Assembly: GCA_947378615.1 (NCBI GenBank) | Contig: CANCKV010000138.1 | Coordinates: 1-7,673, forward strand | Origin: Chitinophagaceae bacterium | Lineage (GTDB): Bacteria; Bacteroidota; Bacteroidia; Chitinophagales; Chitinophagaceae | Length of the DNA stretch: 7,673 nt | Direction of reading: 5' to 3' | In this document: one piece after another, positions 1-5,636 of the stretch | Layout: the number at the start of each line of letters is the position of its first letter | How positions within the stretch are numbered: position 1 is the stretch's first letter | Program-made: the position numbers and the translations under genes | The notes under the pieces: model-generated | What the model was told of the DNA's origin: nothing | The model's database searches: none | What the model saw: only the letters and a program-made list of their open reading frames with translations

Positions 1-280
1 ATGTAAAATAAGGCGCAAAGATAAAAAATGTAATTGTAATAATGAATTAAAAATAAATAATCTTTAATTTTAACAAACAATTTTTGATTATAATATGTCC
101 AATTAGTATTGTTTTTCCTAGATAGTGAGTTTAATTCACCAATAAAAACCCGAAAATTGTCATTTTACAAAACGGTCTAGTATTATAATTCGTAATAAAT
201 AATCACTTTTTACCGATTCAATTATTCATACGCTTTCATTTTCGACAATTCTTTTCAAAAAACTGAAACTTTTTGCAATT
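1..280. other. Gene-free region left of plsY
   Basis: This AT-rich stretch has stops in all frames and no recognisable RNA gene. It lies downstream of plsY, which reads leftward. The only signal I trust is the leftward -7 promoter motif near its left end, so the next gene to the left probably starts outside the window. A short A/T-rich inverted repeat (CAAAAA around 256-261 with TTTTTG at 270-275) lies just after the plsY stop and could be a weak terminator, but its stem has only one G-C pair and I give it little weight. Confidence 0.6.
16..23 (-). promoter_or_regulatory. Bacteroidota -7 promoter element (TATCTTTG), leftward
   Basis: Read on the minus strand this is TATCTTTG followed by CGCC, an exact match to the TAnnTTTG -7 consensus used by the primary sigma factor of Bacteroidota. 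Transcription would start a few bases further left, near position 10, and run out of the window. I see no TTG at the expected -33 distance, so half of the promoter is unsupported. The gene it would serve is not visible. Confidence 0.45.
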
Positions 281-937
281 CTATTTATCGTCAATACGTC
301 TTTGTTTCCGCCTGTCCCTATGCTTTAATATGGGAACTTTGCTTTCGGTTCCTTTTAAAATTCTAGAGATATTCTTTTGGTGGGTCAATACAATCATTGC
401 TGCAACAAGAACGGCAAATATTCTGTATAGTTGTTCATGTTCGTTGAATATGAATAAAATAAATACCATAAATGAAACACCTGCTAGAATAGAACTCAAT
501 GAGACAAATCGAGTAAAAAAAAGTACGGCCAAAAAAACACCTACACAACATAAGGCTACAATCGGTTGAATAGCAACCGCCATCCCAAATAACGTAGCAA
601 CACCTTTTCCGCCTTTAAAATTTGCCCATATTGGAAAAATATGTCCTAATACTGCCGACAATCCTAACCCAATCATGAAATTTGTTCTTGCGGCCTCGTG
701 TGTGAGATAATAAGGGATAAAAACATATAAAGAGGTGCCAATAATTCCTTTCACCATATCAACAATCATCACGAATGTTCCCCATTTCTTTCCTAGAACC
801 CTGTAAGTGTTTGTAGCACCTGCATTCCCACTACCGTATTCGCGAATGTCAATGTCGAAAAAGTACCTGCTTACCCAAACTGAGGTGGGAACAGAGCCAA
901 TTAAGTATGAAAAAATAGCCAATAATACTTCCGTCAT
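281..937 (-). CDS. plsY: Acyl-phosphate:glycerol-3-phosphate acyltransferase PlsY
   Basis: PlsY is an integral membrane enzyme that transfers an acyl group from acyl-phosphate to glycerol-3-phosphate, giving lysophosphatidic acid, the first committed step of phospholipid synthesis. The family motifs are all visible in the 218-residue protein: GSGNAGATN at 35-43, D60 and KG at 63-64, the phosphate-binding GHxFPxxxxFKGGKGVAT block at 98-115, a Ser-rich VSLSSI segment at 145-150, and an H-x-x-N-I-x-x-x-x-x-G-T-E tail block around 186-198. Hydrophobic segments near 1-20, 54-75, 85-100, 116-142 and 150-183 fit the multi-pass topology. The C-terminus adds a strongly basic tail (HRDRRKQRR, 206-214). 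The ATG start is supported by the family-typical N-terminus and a -7 promoter motif 26 bp upstream. It follows prmA on the same strand after a 72-bp gap, so it could be transcribed from its own promoter, by read-through, or both. Confidence 0.96.
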   Translation of the reverse strand: MTEVLLAIFSYLIGSVPTSVWVSRYFFDIDIREYGSGNAGATNTYRVLGKKWGTFVMIVDMVKGIIGTSLYVFIPYYLTHEAARTNFMIGLGLSAVLGHIFPIWANFKGGKGVATLFGMAVAIQPIVALCCVGVFLAVLFFTRFVSLSSILAGVSFMVFILFIFNEHEQLYRIFAVLVAAMIVLTHQKNISRILKGTESKVPILKHRDRRKQRRIDDK

Positions 938-963
938 TATTTAAGTCAGTTATGAGTTAAATA

Positions 964-971
964 CAAATATA
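964..971 (-). promoter_or_regulatory. Bacteroidota -7 promoter element (TATATTTG) for plsY
   Basis: On the minus strand this reads TATATTTG, an exact TAnnTTTG match. It ends 26 bp before the plsY ATG, which would give a 5' leader of roughly 20 nt. The nearest upstream TTG (998-1000) is about 26 bp away, longer than the usual spacing of about 20, so the -33 half is doubtful. In such AT-rich DNA a single match can be chance; position and strand are what favour it. Confidence 0.45.
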
Positions 972-1009
972 CAAACAAATTAAAAAAGATTATTAATCAA
1001 ATTCTTAAA

Positions 1010-1828
1010 TTATCTAGATACCTCAAATTGAATGGCTATCCACTTGTCCTTTTTAATGGTTTTAATATGTTTCCAACCCTTCTGTTTAGTTGCTTCTAAA
1101 ATGTCTTTTTCATCTTCCTCAAGTAATCCACTTAAAAGAATGATACTCTTTGATGCTGCATCTTCTGATAACGCATCAATATTTGAGAGGATAATGTTCT
1201 TATTTATATTTGCTAATACAATATCAAATTTTCTATTGGTGATAGCAGTATCCGCCTTTGATATCTTAATATGCTGAGTATTGTTTCTCTCAAGATTTTC
1301 TAGAGAGTTTTCAATACACCATTCATCATAATCTACAGCTTCAATATCGGATGCACCTAATTTTTCTGCAAGAATAGCAAGGATTCCCGTTCCTGTTCCA
1401 AAATCAAAGACCGACTTGTTTGTAAATTCTATATCCCTCATAAGTAACATCATCATATAGGTTGTAGCATGATGTCCTGTTCCAAAACTCATTTTTGGAG
1501 TGATAACAATTTCATGTGTTACATTTTTTATAGTCTCATGAAAATTGGCTCTTATTCCAACAAAGTCTTCAACCGAAATAGGACTGAAATTACTCTCCCA
1601 AAGTTCATTCCAATTCTGTTGAGGAATTTCCTTTTGACTAAACTTAAGACTATACTTATTCACTATTAAATCAAGTGCTTCCTTATCAAAAGAATTTTCT
1701 GAGGAAAAGGCTTTCAGTCCTAAGTCTGTTTCTTCAAAACCATCAAATCCAATAGCAGACAATTCAGCGATCAATAGGTCTTTTAATACTGCATCTAGCG
1801 TAGCAATTTCAATTTCTGTATAATTCAT
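1010..1828 (-). CDS. prmA: Ribosomal protein L11 methyltransferase PrmA
   Basis: PrmA is a cytoplasmic SAM-dependent enzyme that methylates lysines and the N-terminal amino group of ribosomal protein L11. From the ATG at 1828 the protein has 272 residues, slightly shorter than the roughly 290 of the proteobacterial enzyme. Visible features are a small N-terminal substrate-recognition domain (about 1-65), the linker block NWNELWESNFSPI at 72-84, the signature PKMSFGTGHHATT at 111-123, the SAM-binding motif FDFGTGTGIL at 141-150, the acidic VDYD at 166-169 that would contact the SAM ribose, the DIVLANIN motif at 202-209 and SGLL at 233-236. The frame stays open 13 codons further to a TTG at 1867, but that codon lies inside a consensus -7 promoter element and the extra residues (basic, not family-like) look untranslated. 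An A/G-rich stretch just before the ATG may serve as a weak ribosome site. It is divergent from the hydrolase at 2017 and upstream of plsY. Confidence 0.95.
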   Translation of the reverse strand: MNYTEIEIATLDAVLKDLLIAELSAIGFDGFEETDLGLKAFSSENSFDKEALDLIVNKYSLKFSQKEIPQQNWNELWESNFSPISVEDFVGIRANFHETIKNVTHEIVITPKMSFGTGHHATTYMMMLLMRDIEFTNKSVFDFGTGTGILAILAEKLGASDIEAVDYDEWCIENSLENLERNNTQHIKISKADTAITNRKFDIVLANINKNIILSNIDALSEDAASKSIILLSGLLEEDEKDILEATKQKGWKHIKTIKKDKWIAIQFEVSR

Positions 1829-1864
1829 TTTTTTTTCTTTTCTGCCATAATAATTTACGGAACG

Positions 1865-1872
1865 CAAAACTA
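1865..1872 (-). promoter_or_regulatory. Bacteroidota -7 promoter element (TAGTTTTG) for prmA
   Basis: On the minus strand TATAGTTTTGCG contains an exact TAnnTTTG. The predicted transcription start is near 1858-1860, leaving about 30 nt of leader before the ATG at 1828. No clean TTG is present at -33; the best is TCG at about the right distance. The element overlaps the TTG codon that would otherwise extend prmA, which argues against that longer form. Confidence 0.5.
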
Positions 1873-2005
1873 TAGATTGAAAATTAATAATCGATAATTT
1901 TAATTCGTTAACTATTCATGTTTAGTTTTTATAGTTTCTTTCATTCGACTTATTGACCCAATTAATTGCCTTAACCTTTTTAGTAAAAAAATGTTTATTT
2001 GCATT

Positions 2006-2013
2006 AAAAGGAG
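2006..2013 (+). promoter_or_regulatory. Strong Shine-Dalgarno-like ribosome site
   Basis: AAAAGGAG sits three bases before the ATG at 2017. Most genes in this window, as is usual in Bacteroidota, lack a G-rich ribosome site, so this one stands out. It supports the chosen start of the hydrolase, although the spacing is shorter than the classical optimum of about 5-9 bases. Confidence 0.5.
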
Positions 2014-2016
2014 TTT

Positions 2017-2880
2017 ATGAAGTTGAGATTGTTCATTTTGATTTTTTCGTTAAGTATAACATTTCTATCTTGTAACAAATCATCTACTATTAAACCTGTA
2101 ACAGCAAAAGTAATGTTAAACGTTCCTTATGGCAATGACACTCTACAGACAATGGACATTTATTTACCTGCAAATAGAGACTCAACCACAAAGGTTTTAC
2201 TTTTCATACATGGCGGTGCTTGGCAGAGCGGTGATAAAAAAGATTTTAATTCTTATGTAGATACGTTTCAAAAAAGGTTGAGTGGTTACGCCATTTTTAA
2301 TTTGAATTACAGATTAGCCAATCCCTCCACTTCAATCACAAATTCTTTTCCCACACAAGAAAAAGATATATTTTCAGCCACTCAATTCATTTTCAACAAT
2401 GAAAATAATTATCTTATATCAAACAATTGGTGCATTTTAGGTGCAAGTTCAGGTGCACATTTAGCCATGTTGCAGGCCTTTAAGAATAATCAATTAATAA
2501 AGCCAAAAGTGGTGATTGACCTTTTTGGTCCAAATGATATGGCTGATTTATATAATTTCTACAGCAATAACAGTCTGATACAATACGGACTTTCATTGTT
2601 GTTAAATGGCACGCCTACTACTAATCCAAGTTTGTATTCCTCATCAAGTCCTATTAATTATTTAACCAAATCAAGTCCGCCTACATTAATCTTGCATGGT
2701 GGCTTAGATGATGTAGTGCCGTACAGGGAATCAGTCAATCTGCATAATAAATTATCTAGTTTGGGCGTCCCCAATAAATATGTTTTTTATCCAAATCAAG
2801 GACACGGTCAATTCACAGGAACTGATGATATTGATTCACATAATCAAATTGTTTCCTTTATCAAAAATTATATGCCTTGA
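2017..2880 (+). CDS. Secreted alpha/beta-hydrolase, probable carboxylesterase (lipoprotein-like)
   Basis: This is a 287-residue alpha/beta-hydrolase of the esterase/lipase (BD-FAE-like, 'alpha/beta hydrolase fold-3'-type) group. It starts with a hydrophobic signal peptide (residues 1-18) ending in FLSC, so Cys19 could be lipidated; the -3 residue is Phe rather than Leu, which makes the lipobox imperfect. HGGAW at 65-69 is the oxyanion-hole motif. G142-A-S144-S-G146 is the nucleophile elbow with Ser144 as the likely nucleophile. HGGLDDVVP at 227-235 supplies the acid, probably Asp231, and QGHG at 261-264 supplies His263. The triad is complete and correctly ordered. Related enzymes cleave carboxylic esters, including acetyl or feruloyl groups on plant polysaccharides, but the sequence does not reveal the substrate. 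The nearest same-strand neighbour is a secreted polysaccharide lyase 641 bp downstream, which makes de-esterification of a pectic substrate a reasonable guess. It is divergent from prmA across 188 bp. Confidence 0.88.
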   Translation: MKLRLFILIFSLSITFLSCNKSSTIKPVTAKVMLNVPYGNDTLQTMDIYLPANRDSTTKVLLFIHGGAWQSGDKKDFNSYVDTFQKRLSGYAIFNLNYRLANPSTSITNSFPTQEKDIFSATQFIFNNENNYLISNNWCILGASSGAHLAMLQAFKNNQLIKPKVVIDLFGPNDMADLYNFYSNNSLIQYGLSLLLNGTPTTNPSLYSSSSPINYLTKSSPPTLILHGGLDDVVPYRESVNLHNKLSSLGVPNKYVFYPNQGHGQFTGTDDIDSHNQIVSFIKNYMP

Positions 2881-2931
2881 TTCCATAACATCACTAAGAA
2901 ATTATTCTGATTTCTCCTAGATTCTAATGAC

Positions 2932-2957
2932 GGAACTTATGGGTGATTCCCATTTCC
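2932..2957 (+). terminator. Possible weak terminator hairpin after the hydrolase
   Basis: ATGGG (2939-2943) pairs with CCCAT (2949-2953) around a 5-nt loop. The outer GGAA (2932-2935) pairs with TTCC (2954-2957) across a 3-nt bulge. It starts 52 bp after the hydrolase stop. No T-run follows, so termination is a guess. Confidence 0.25.
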
Positions 2958-3035
2958 AAAGAAGTCAATTGATGAATCGATATTATTTAGTCATAATGAT
3001 TTGGGTAATATTTTGATTAATAAAATTACTAAATG

Positions 3036-3204
3036 ATAATACCTTGAACCACTTAGGCAATAGCCCGAGCAATTAAAAATATTACCGCAGCCACTCCTGT
3101 ACTAGCCTGAATGACAAAATATATTGCCTCAGTCGTTGCGGTGCTAGCCAGAGTGAATAAAGATATTGCCGCAATTTTTGCGGCACTTGCCTGCTATTTT
3201 CAAG
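3036..3204. repeat. Degenerate 42-bp tandem repeat, 3 clear copies plus 1 diverged
   Basis: Three consecutive units begin at 3079, 3121 and 3163, each exactly 42 bp and each opening with ATATT(A/G)CC. By eye, units 1 and 2 agree at 29 of 42 positions and units 2 and 3 at 27 of 42. Conserved blocks are the opening ATATTGCC, a central (T)GCGG and a (T)GCC(T/A)G block about 27 bases in. A fourth, more diverged unit of 43 bp (3036-3078, opening ATAATACC and containing TAGCC) precedes them. Within each unit the first half tends toward the inverse complement of the second, so each may fold as a small hairpin, best preserved in the last unit. There are no unique spacers, so this is not a CRISPR array. 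I do not recognise the family. Confidence 0.65.
3167..3185. repeat. Perfect 8-bp stem hairpin within the last 42-bp unit
   Basis: TGCCGCAA (3167-3174) and TTGCGGCA (3178-3185) are exact reverse complements separated by TTT. The stem is GC-rich against a very AT-rich background. No T-run follows on either strand, so it does not look like an ordinary intrinsic terminator. Sister units hold eroded versions of the same arms. Confidence 0.6.
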
Positions 3205-3254
3205 ATAACAGATTTTTAGATAAATATTTTCAATTGAGATACTATTAGGGAAAA

Positions 3255-3292
3255 AGCCTCTCAAATCATCATAATATCAAATCTGAAAGGCT
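3255..3292. repeat. Imperfect inverted repeat with 20-nt loop
   Basis: AGCCTCTCA (3255-3263) and TGAAAGGCT (3284-3292) are reverse complements at 8 of 9 positions. The loop is AT-rich. It may be a hairpin in RNA or a split protein-binding site. Nothing in the sequence decides between these, and chance is possible. Confidence 0.3.
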
Positions 3293-3395
3293 CAAGATAA
3301 ATGGTAATAGCCTAACTGATAGGGCATAAATAGAGTCAACTTAGCAGCAATTTAGTTTCAGAAGAGATCTAATGAAAGAATACATTCTAAGCAGC

Positions 3396-3409
3396 ATATT
3401 TCGAAATAT
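3396..3409. promoter_or_regulatory. 14-bp perfect palindrome, possible operator
   Basis: ATATTTCGAAATAT is a perfect palindrome centred 119 bp before the lyase start. Dimeric regulators bind such sites, but about one perfect 14-mer palindrome is expected by chance in several kilobases of AT-rich DNA. Its place upstream of an inducible-type gene is the only support. Confidence 0.2.
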
Positions 3410-3420
3410 CAATATCTACG

Positions 3421-3456
3421 GGATAGCACAGGATAGTTAATAGTATGTGCATAGTA
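3421..3456. promoter_or_regulatory. Helically phased short direct repeats upstream of the lyase
   Basis: GGATAG occurs at 3421 and again at 3431, 10 bp apart. ATAGTA occurs at 3440 and again at 3451, 11 bp apart. All four share the core ATAG and lie 66-101 bp before the lyase ATG, where an activator would bind. Spacing of one helical turn is typical of direct-repeat sites for transcription factors. I cannot name a regulator, and no good TAnnTTTG lies between these repeats and the gene (the closest is TACTTTAG). Confidence 0.3.
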
Positions 3457-3521
3457 CTTTAGTCGCCAATTTTAATATTTACAGATAGAATTTTAATAGC
3501 CTTAAAATTAATTATGTTACC

Positions 3522-5438
3522 ATGAATAGAATAATCAAGTGTGCACTTTTTTTCATCGTATTAAGTTATTCGGTGAATATCTTTTCTCAAACAGTTTATT
3601 ATGTAGCAACAAACGGTAGTGATAAAAATACAGGCACAAGTTTAATTAAACCATTTGCCACTCTTGCAAAAGCTTTAAAGGCTGTTGTTCCTGGTGATAC
3701 TATTTATTTAAGAAGTGGTGTTTATGTTAGTTCTAGTACCATTAACATTACAACATCAGGCACAGCAGCAAAGCATATAACCTTATCGGCTTACAAACCC
3801 GATTTAAACACGACTTTCAACAATAACAAGCCTGTACTTAACTATTCAGTCGCCTTTGCTAAAGCCTCCTCTTCCGAGCGTGGTGTGCAACTACAGGCTG
3901 ACTATTGGAATATATATGGAATTGTAATTGATTATGCAGGTGATAATGGGATGAATGTTTCTGGTCATCATTGCAAAATAGAATTCTGTACTTTTAGTCA
4001 TAGTAGAGATAGCGGACTTCAGTTAAATGGTGAAGCTAGTTCTGACTCAATTATCAATTGTGATTCTTATAATAATGCCGATATGGGATCAGGAACAACG
4101 AGTAATGGGGGAAATGCCGATGGTTTCTCTGCAAAAATGGATATTGGTGATTCAATTTATTTTAGAGGTTGTAGAAGTTGGGGCAACTCGGATGATGGTT
4201 GGGATGGTTATTTGAGACCTTCTGCAACTAGTCCACAAAATAATGTATCATGGTTTATGGAAGATTGTTGGGCATTTAGAAATGGCTACTATTGGCTTGA
4301 TGGCACAACAACTACGTCAATGAATGGAAACGGATTTAAAACAGGTGGTAGCGATACAAAGGACTTGGCACATAATTGTTATATGAAAAAGTGCTTGAGT
4401 TTTTTCAATAAGGCAAATGGATATGACCAAAACAGTAATGCTGGAACAATTGCTATGTACAATTGTACCTCTTACGGAAATCTTGGTTCTAGTATATTTA
4501 TGTCTAGTTCTGTAGCGGATTCTAATTATTATCCAGGCTCTCGCCTTATACTAATAAATAACTTATCTCTAGGAGGTTCTGTATCAACAAAAGCAAGTGT
4601 AGCAAGACCAATAACCAATCTCACTAACCTTTTTAGTAAGTCTGCTACTAGCAATGAAATACTATCATTTGATACAACAGGTGTTTGTGGAGCAAGGGGC
4701 CTTGACGGAAGTTTGCCTGCTTTAAATTTCATGCACTTAAATACGGCAGCCACACAACCATTTACAATCATTGACAAAGGAACAAAGTTGGATACTGTCG
4801 TATATCATGGGACAGTGGGTATACCGTATATTGGCAATGCGCCTGATTTAGGATGTTATGAATCAAATTATGTAGTTACAACACCTGTTAAGCTTGTATT
4901 TTTTTCTGCTTCTGCTCAAAAAGATGAAGTGACACTTAATTGGAATTCTGAATCTGAAATAAATAACAGGGGTTGGGCTATAGAAAGAACAACTAACCCT
5001 GATGTGGCGACTTGGACTCAGATTGGTTTTATTGATGGTAGCAATAGTGGGATCGCAAATAATAGCTATACGTTCAATGATAAAAATGTTTTCCCAAACA
5101 TCTATTACTATCGGTTAAAGCAGTACGATTTTGATGGAACTTCTACTTATAGTAATGTTATTAGCGTAAACTTGCAGTCTGATGACTTGCAGTTATCTGT
5201 TTATCCTAATCCTTTTGGCATCTCTACTAAAATCAGTTATACGTTATCAAGAAATGAGAAAATTAGTATAAATCTTTATAATGCAGCGGGTGAGTTGGTA
5301 GAAACAATTGCAAACGAAAAACAACAGGCAGGCACTTATCATCAATTGGTTTCAAGTAAGCCACTTCCTAAAGGAACATATTATTTAAGCCTCTTTGTAG
5401 GGGATAAGAAGTCGAGTATTATGCTGATAAAGAAATAA
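3522..5438 (+). CDS. T9SS-exported family 9 polysaccharide lyase (pectate lyase-like)
   Basis: This 638-residue protein has a signal peptide (1-23, ending IFSQ), a right-handed parallel beta-helix lyase domain (about 24-448), an Fn3-like linker domain (about 455-550) and a T9SS type A sorting domain (about 557-638, YPNPF at 561-565). The helix opens with the PL9-typical YYVATNGSDKNTGT and GDTIYLRSGVY. NADGFSAK (198-205) and NSDDGWD (222-228) give Asp200, Asp224, Asp225 and Asp228, matching the four calcium-binding aspartates of Dickeya Pel9A (209, 233, 234, 237) with identical spacing. NGFK (270-273) places Lys273 as the catalytic base. PL9 enzymes cut pectate (polygalacturonate) by beta-elimination; some members act on other uronic polymers, so the exact substrate is open. 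The sorting domain predicts export across the outer membrane to the surface or medium. The start is the first ATG before a clear signal peptide; no Shine-Dalgarno is present. A strong hairpin follows the stop. Confidence 0.9.
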   Translation: MNRIIKCALFFIVLSYSVNIFSQTVYYVATNGSDKNTGTSLIKPFATLAKALKAVVPGDTIYLRSGVYVSSSTINITTSGTAAKHITLSAYKPDLNTTFNNNKPVLNYSVAFAKASSSERGVQLQADYWNIYGIVIDYAGDNGMNVSGHHCKIEFCTFSHSRDSGLQLNGEASSDSIINCDSYNNADMGSGTTSNGGNADGFSAKMDIGDSIYFRGCRSWGNSDDGWDGYLRPSATSPQNNVSWFMEDCWAFRNGYYWLDGTTTTSMNGNGFKTGGSDTKDLAHNCYMKKCLSFFNKANGYDQNSNAGTIAMYNCTSYGNLGSSIFMSSSVADSNYYPGSRLILINNLSLGGSVSTKASVARPITNLTNLFSKSATSNEILSFDTTGVCGARGLDGSLPALNFMHLNTAATQPFTIIDKGTKLDTVVYHGTVGIPYIGNAPDLGCYESNYVVTTPVKLVFFSASAQKDEVTLNWNSESEINNRGWAIERTTNPDVATWTQIGFIDGSNSGIANNSYTFNDKNVFPNIYYYRLKQYDFDGTSTYSNVISVNLQSDDLQLSVYPNPFGISTKISYTLSRNEKISINLYNAAGELVETIANEKQQAGTYHQLVSSKPLPKGTYYLSLFVGDKKSSIMLIKK

Positions 5439-5445
5439 GTAATAA

Positions 5446-5485
5446 TTAATGCAAAGACCTAGTGAATGCTAGGTCTTTGCATTAA
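5446..5485. terminator. Strong bidirectional terminator hairpin
   Basis: A perfect 17-bp inverted repeat (5446-5462 and 5469-5485) surrounds the 6-nt loop TGAATG. It begins 8 bp after the stop of the lyase and lies between two converging genes. The core AGACCTAG/CTAGGTCT carries the G-C pairs and the base is A/T. There is no uninterrupted T-run, but the minus-strand side is T-rich after the stem and the outer stem supplies the final TTAA on either strand. It very likely ends lyase transcripts and may also stop leftward transcripts of the serine hydrolase. Confidence 0.85.
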
Positions 5486-5636
5486 AGAAAGTTTATAATA
5501 GGCTTATACTTGTAACATCTAACTTAAAAATTACAATTCAAGGAGTATTTTAAAAATAAATTAGGCAACTTATATTGCACTTCAATACGCTTTCTGACTT
5601 AAAACCGATTACTTAATACGTATAACTTCATTAGGA

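Larger units (their letters stand above)
2881..3521. other. 641-bp gene-free region between hydrolase and polysaccharide lyase
   Basis: I find no credible gene here. The only open frame of note (3082-3264, minus strand, 60 codons) gets its apparent repeats (LRQYxxS) from the DNA tandem repeat beneath it. Its frame stays open because the repeat unit is 42 bp, a multiple of three; it lacks a family-like N-terminus. In order the region holds a weak imperfect hairpin (2932-2957), the 42-bp tandem repeats (3036-3204), a bipartite inverted repeat (3255-3292), a 14-bp palindrome (3396-3409) and phased direct repeats (3421-3456). The region is long for compact bacterial DNA and may hold the control region of the lyase or the remains of a repeat element. 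Confidence 0.65.

Noticed and set aside
273..569. 98-codon plus-strand ORF inside plsY, and similar frames inside prmA, the lyase and dtd
   Set aside because: Each lies antisense to or in another frame of a gene with complete family motifs, and none has recognisable protein features.
1991..2002. TTTATTTG as a -7 element for the hydrolase at 2017
   Set aside because: It mismatches TAnnTTTG at the second base and would put the transcription start inside the ribosome site, leaving almost no leader.
3036..3204. CRISPR array
   Set aside because: Units are contiguous and diverged, with no unique spacers between identical repeats, and no cas gene is present.
3082..3264. 60-codon minus-strand ORF with apparent LRQYxxS protein repeats
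   Set aside because: The repeats come from the 42-bp DNA tandem units, which are in phase with codons. There is no plausible ribosome site, no family-like sequence, and the conserved DNA features (hairpin arms) are not codon-structured.
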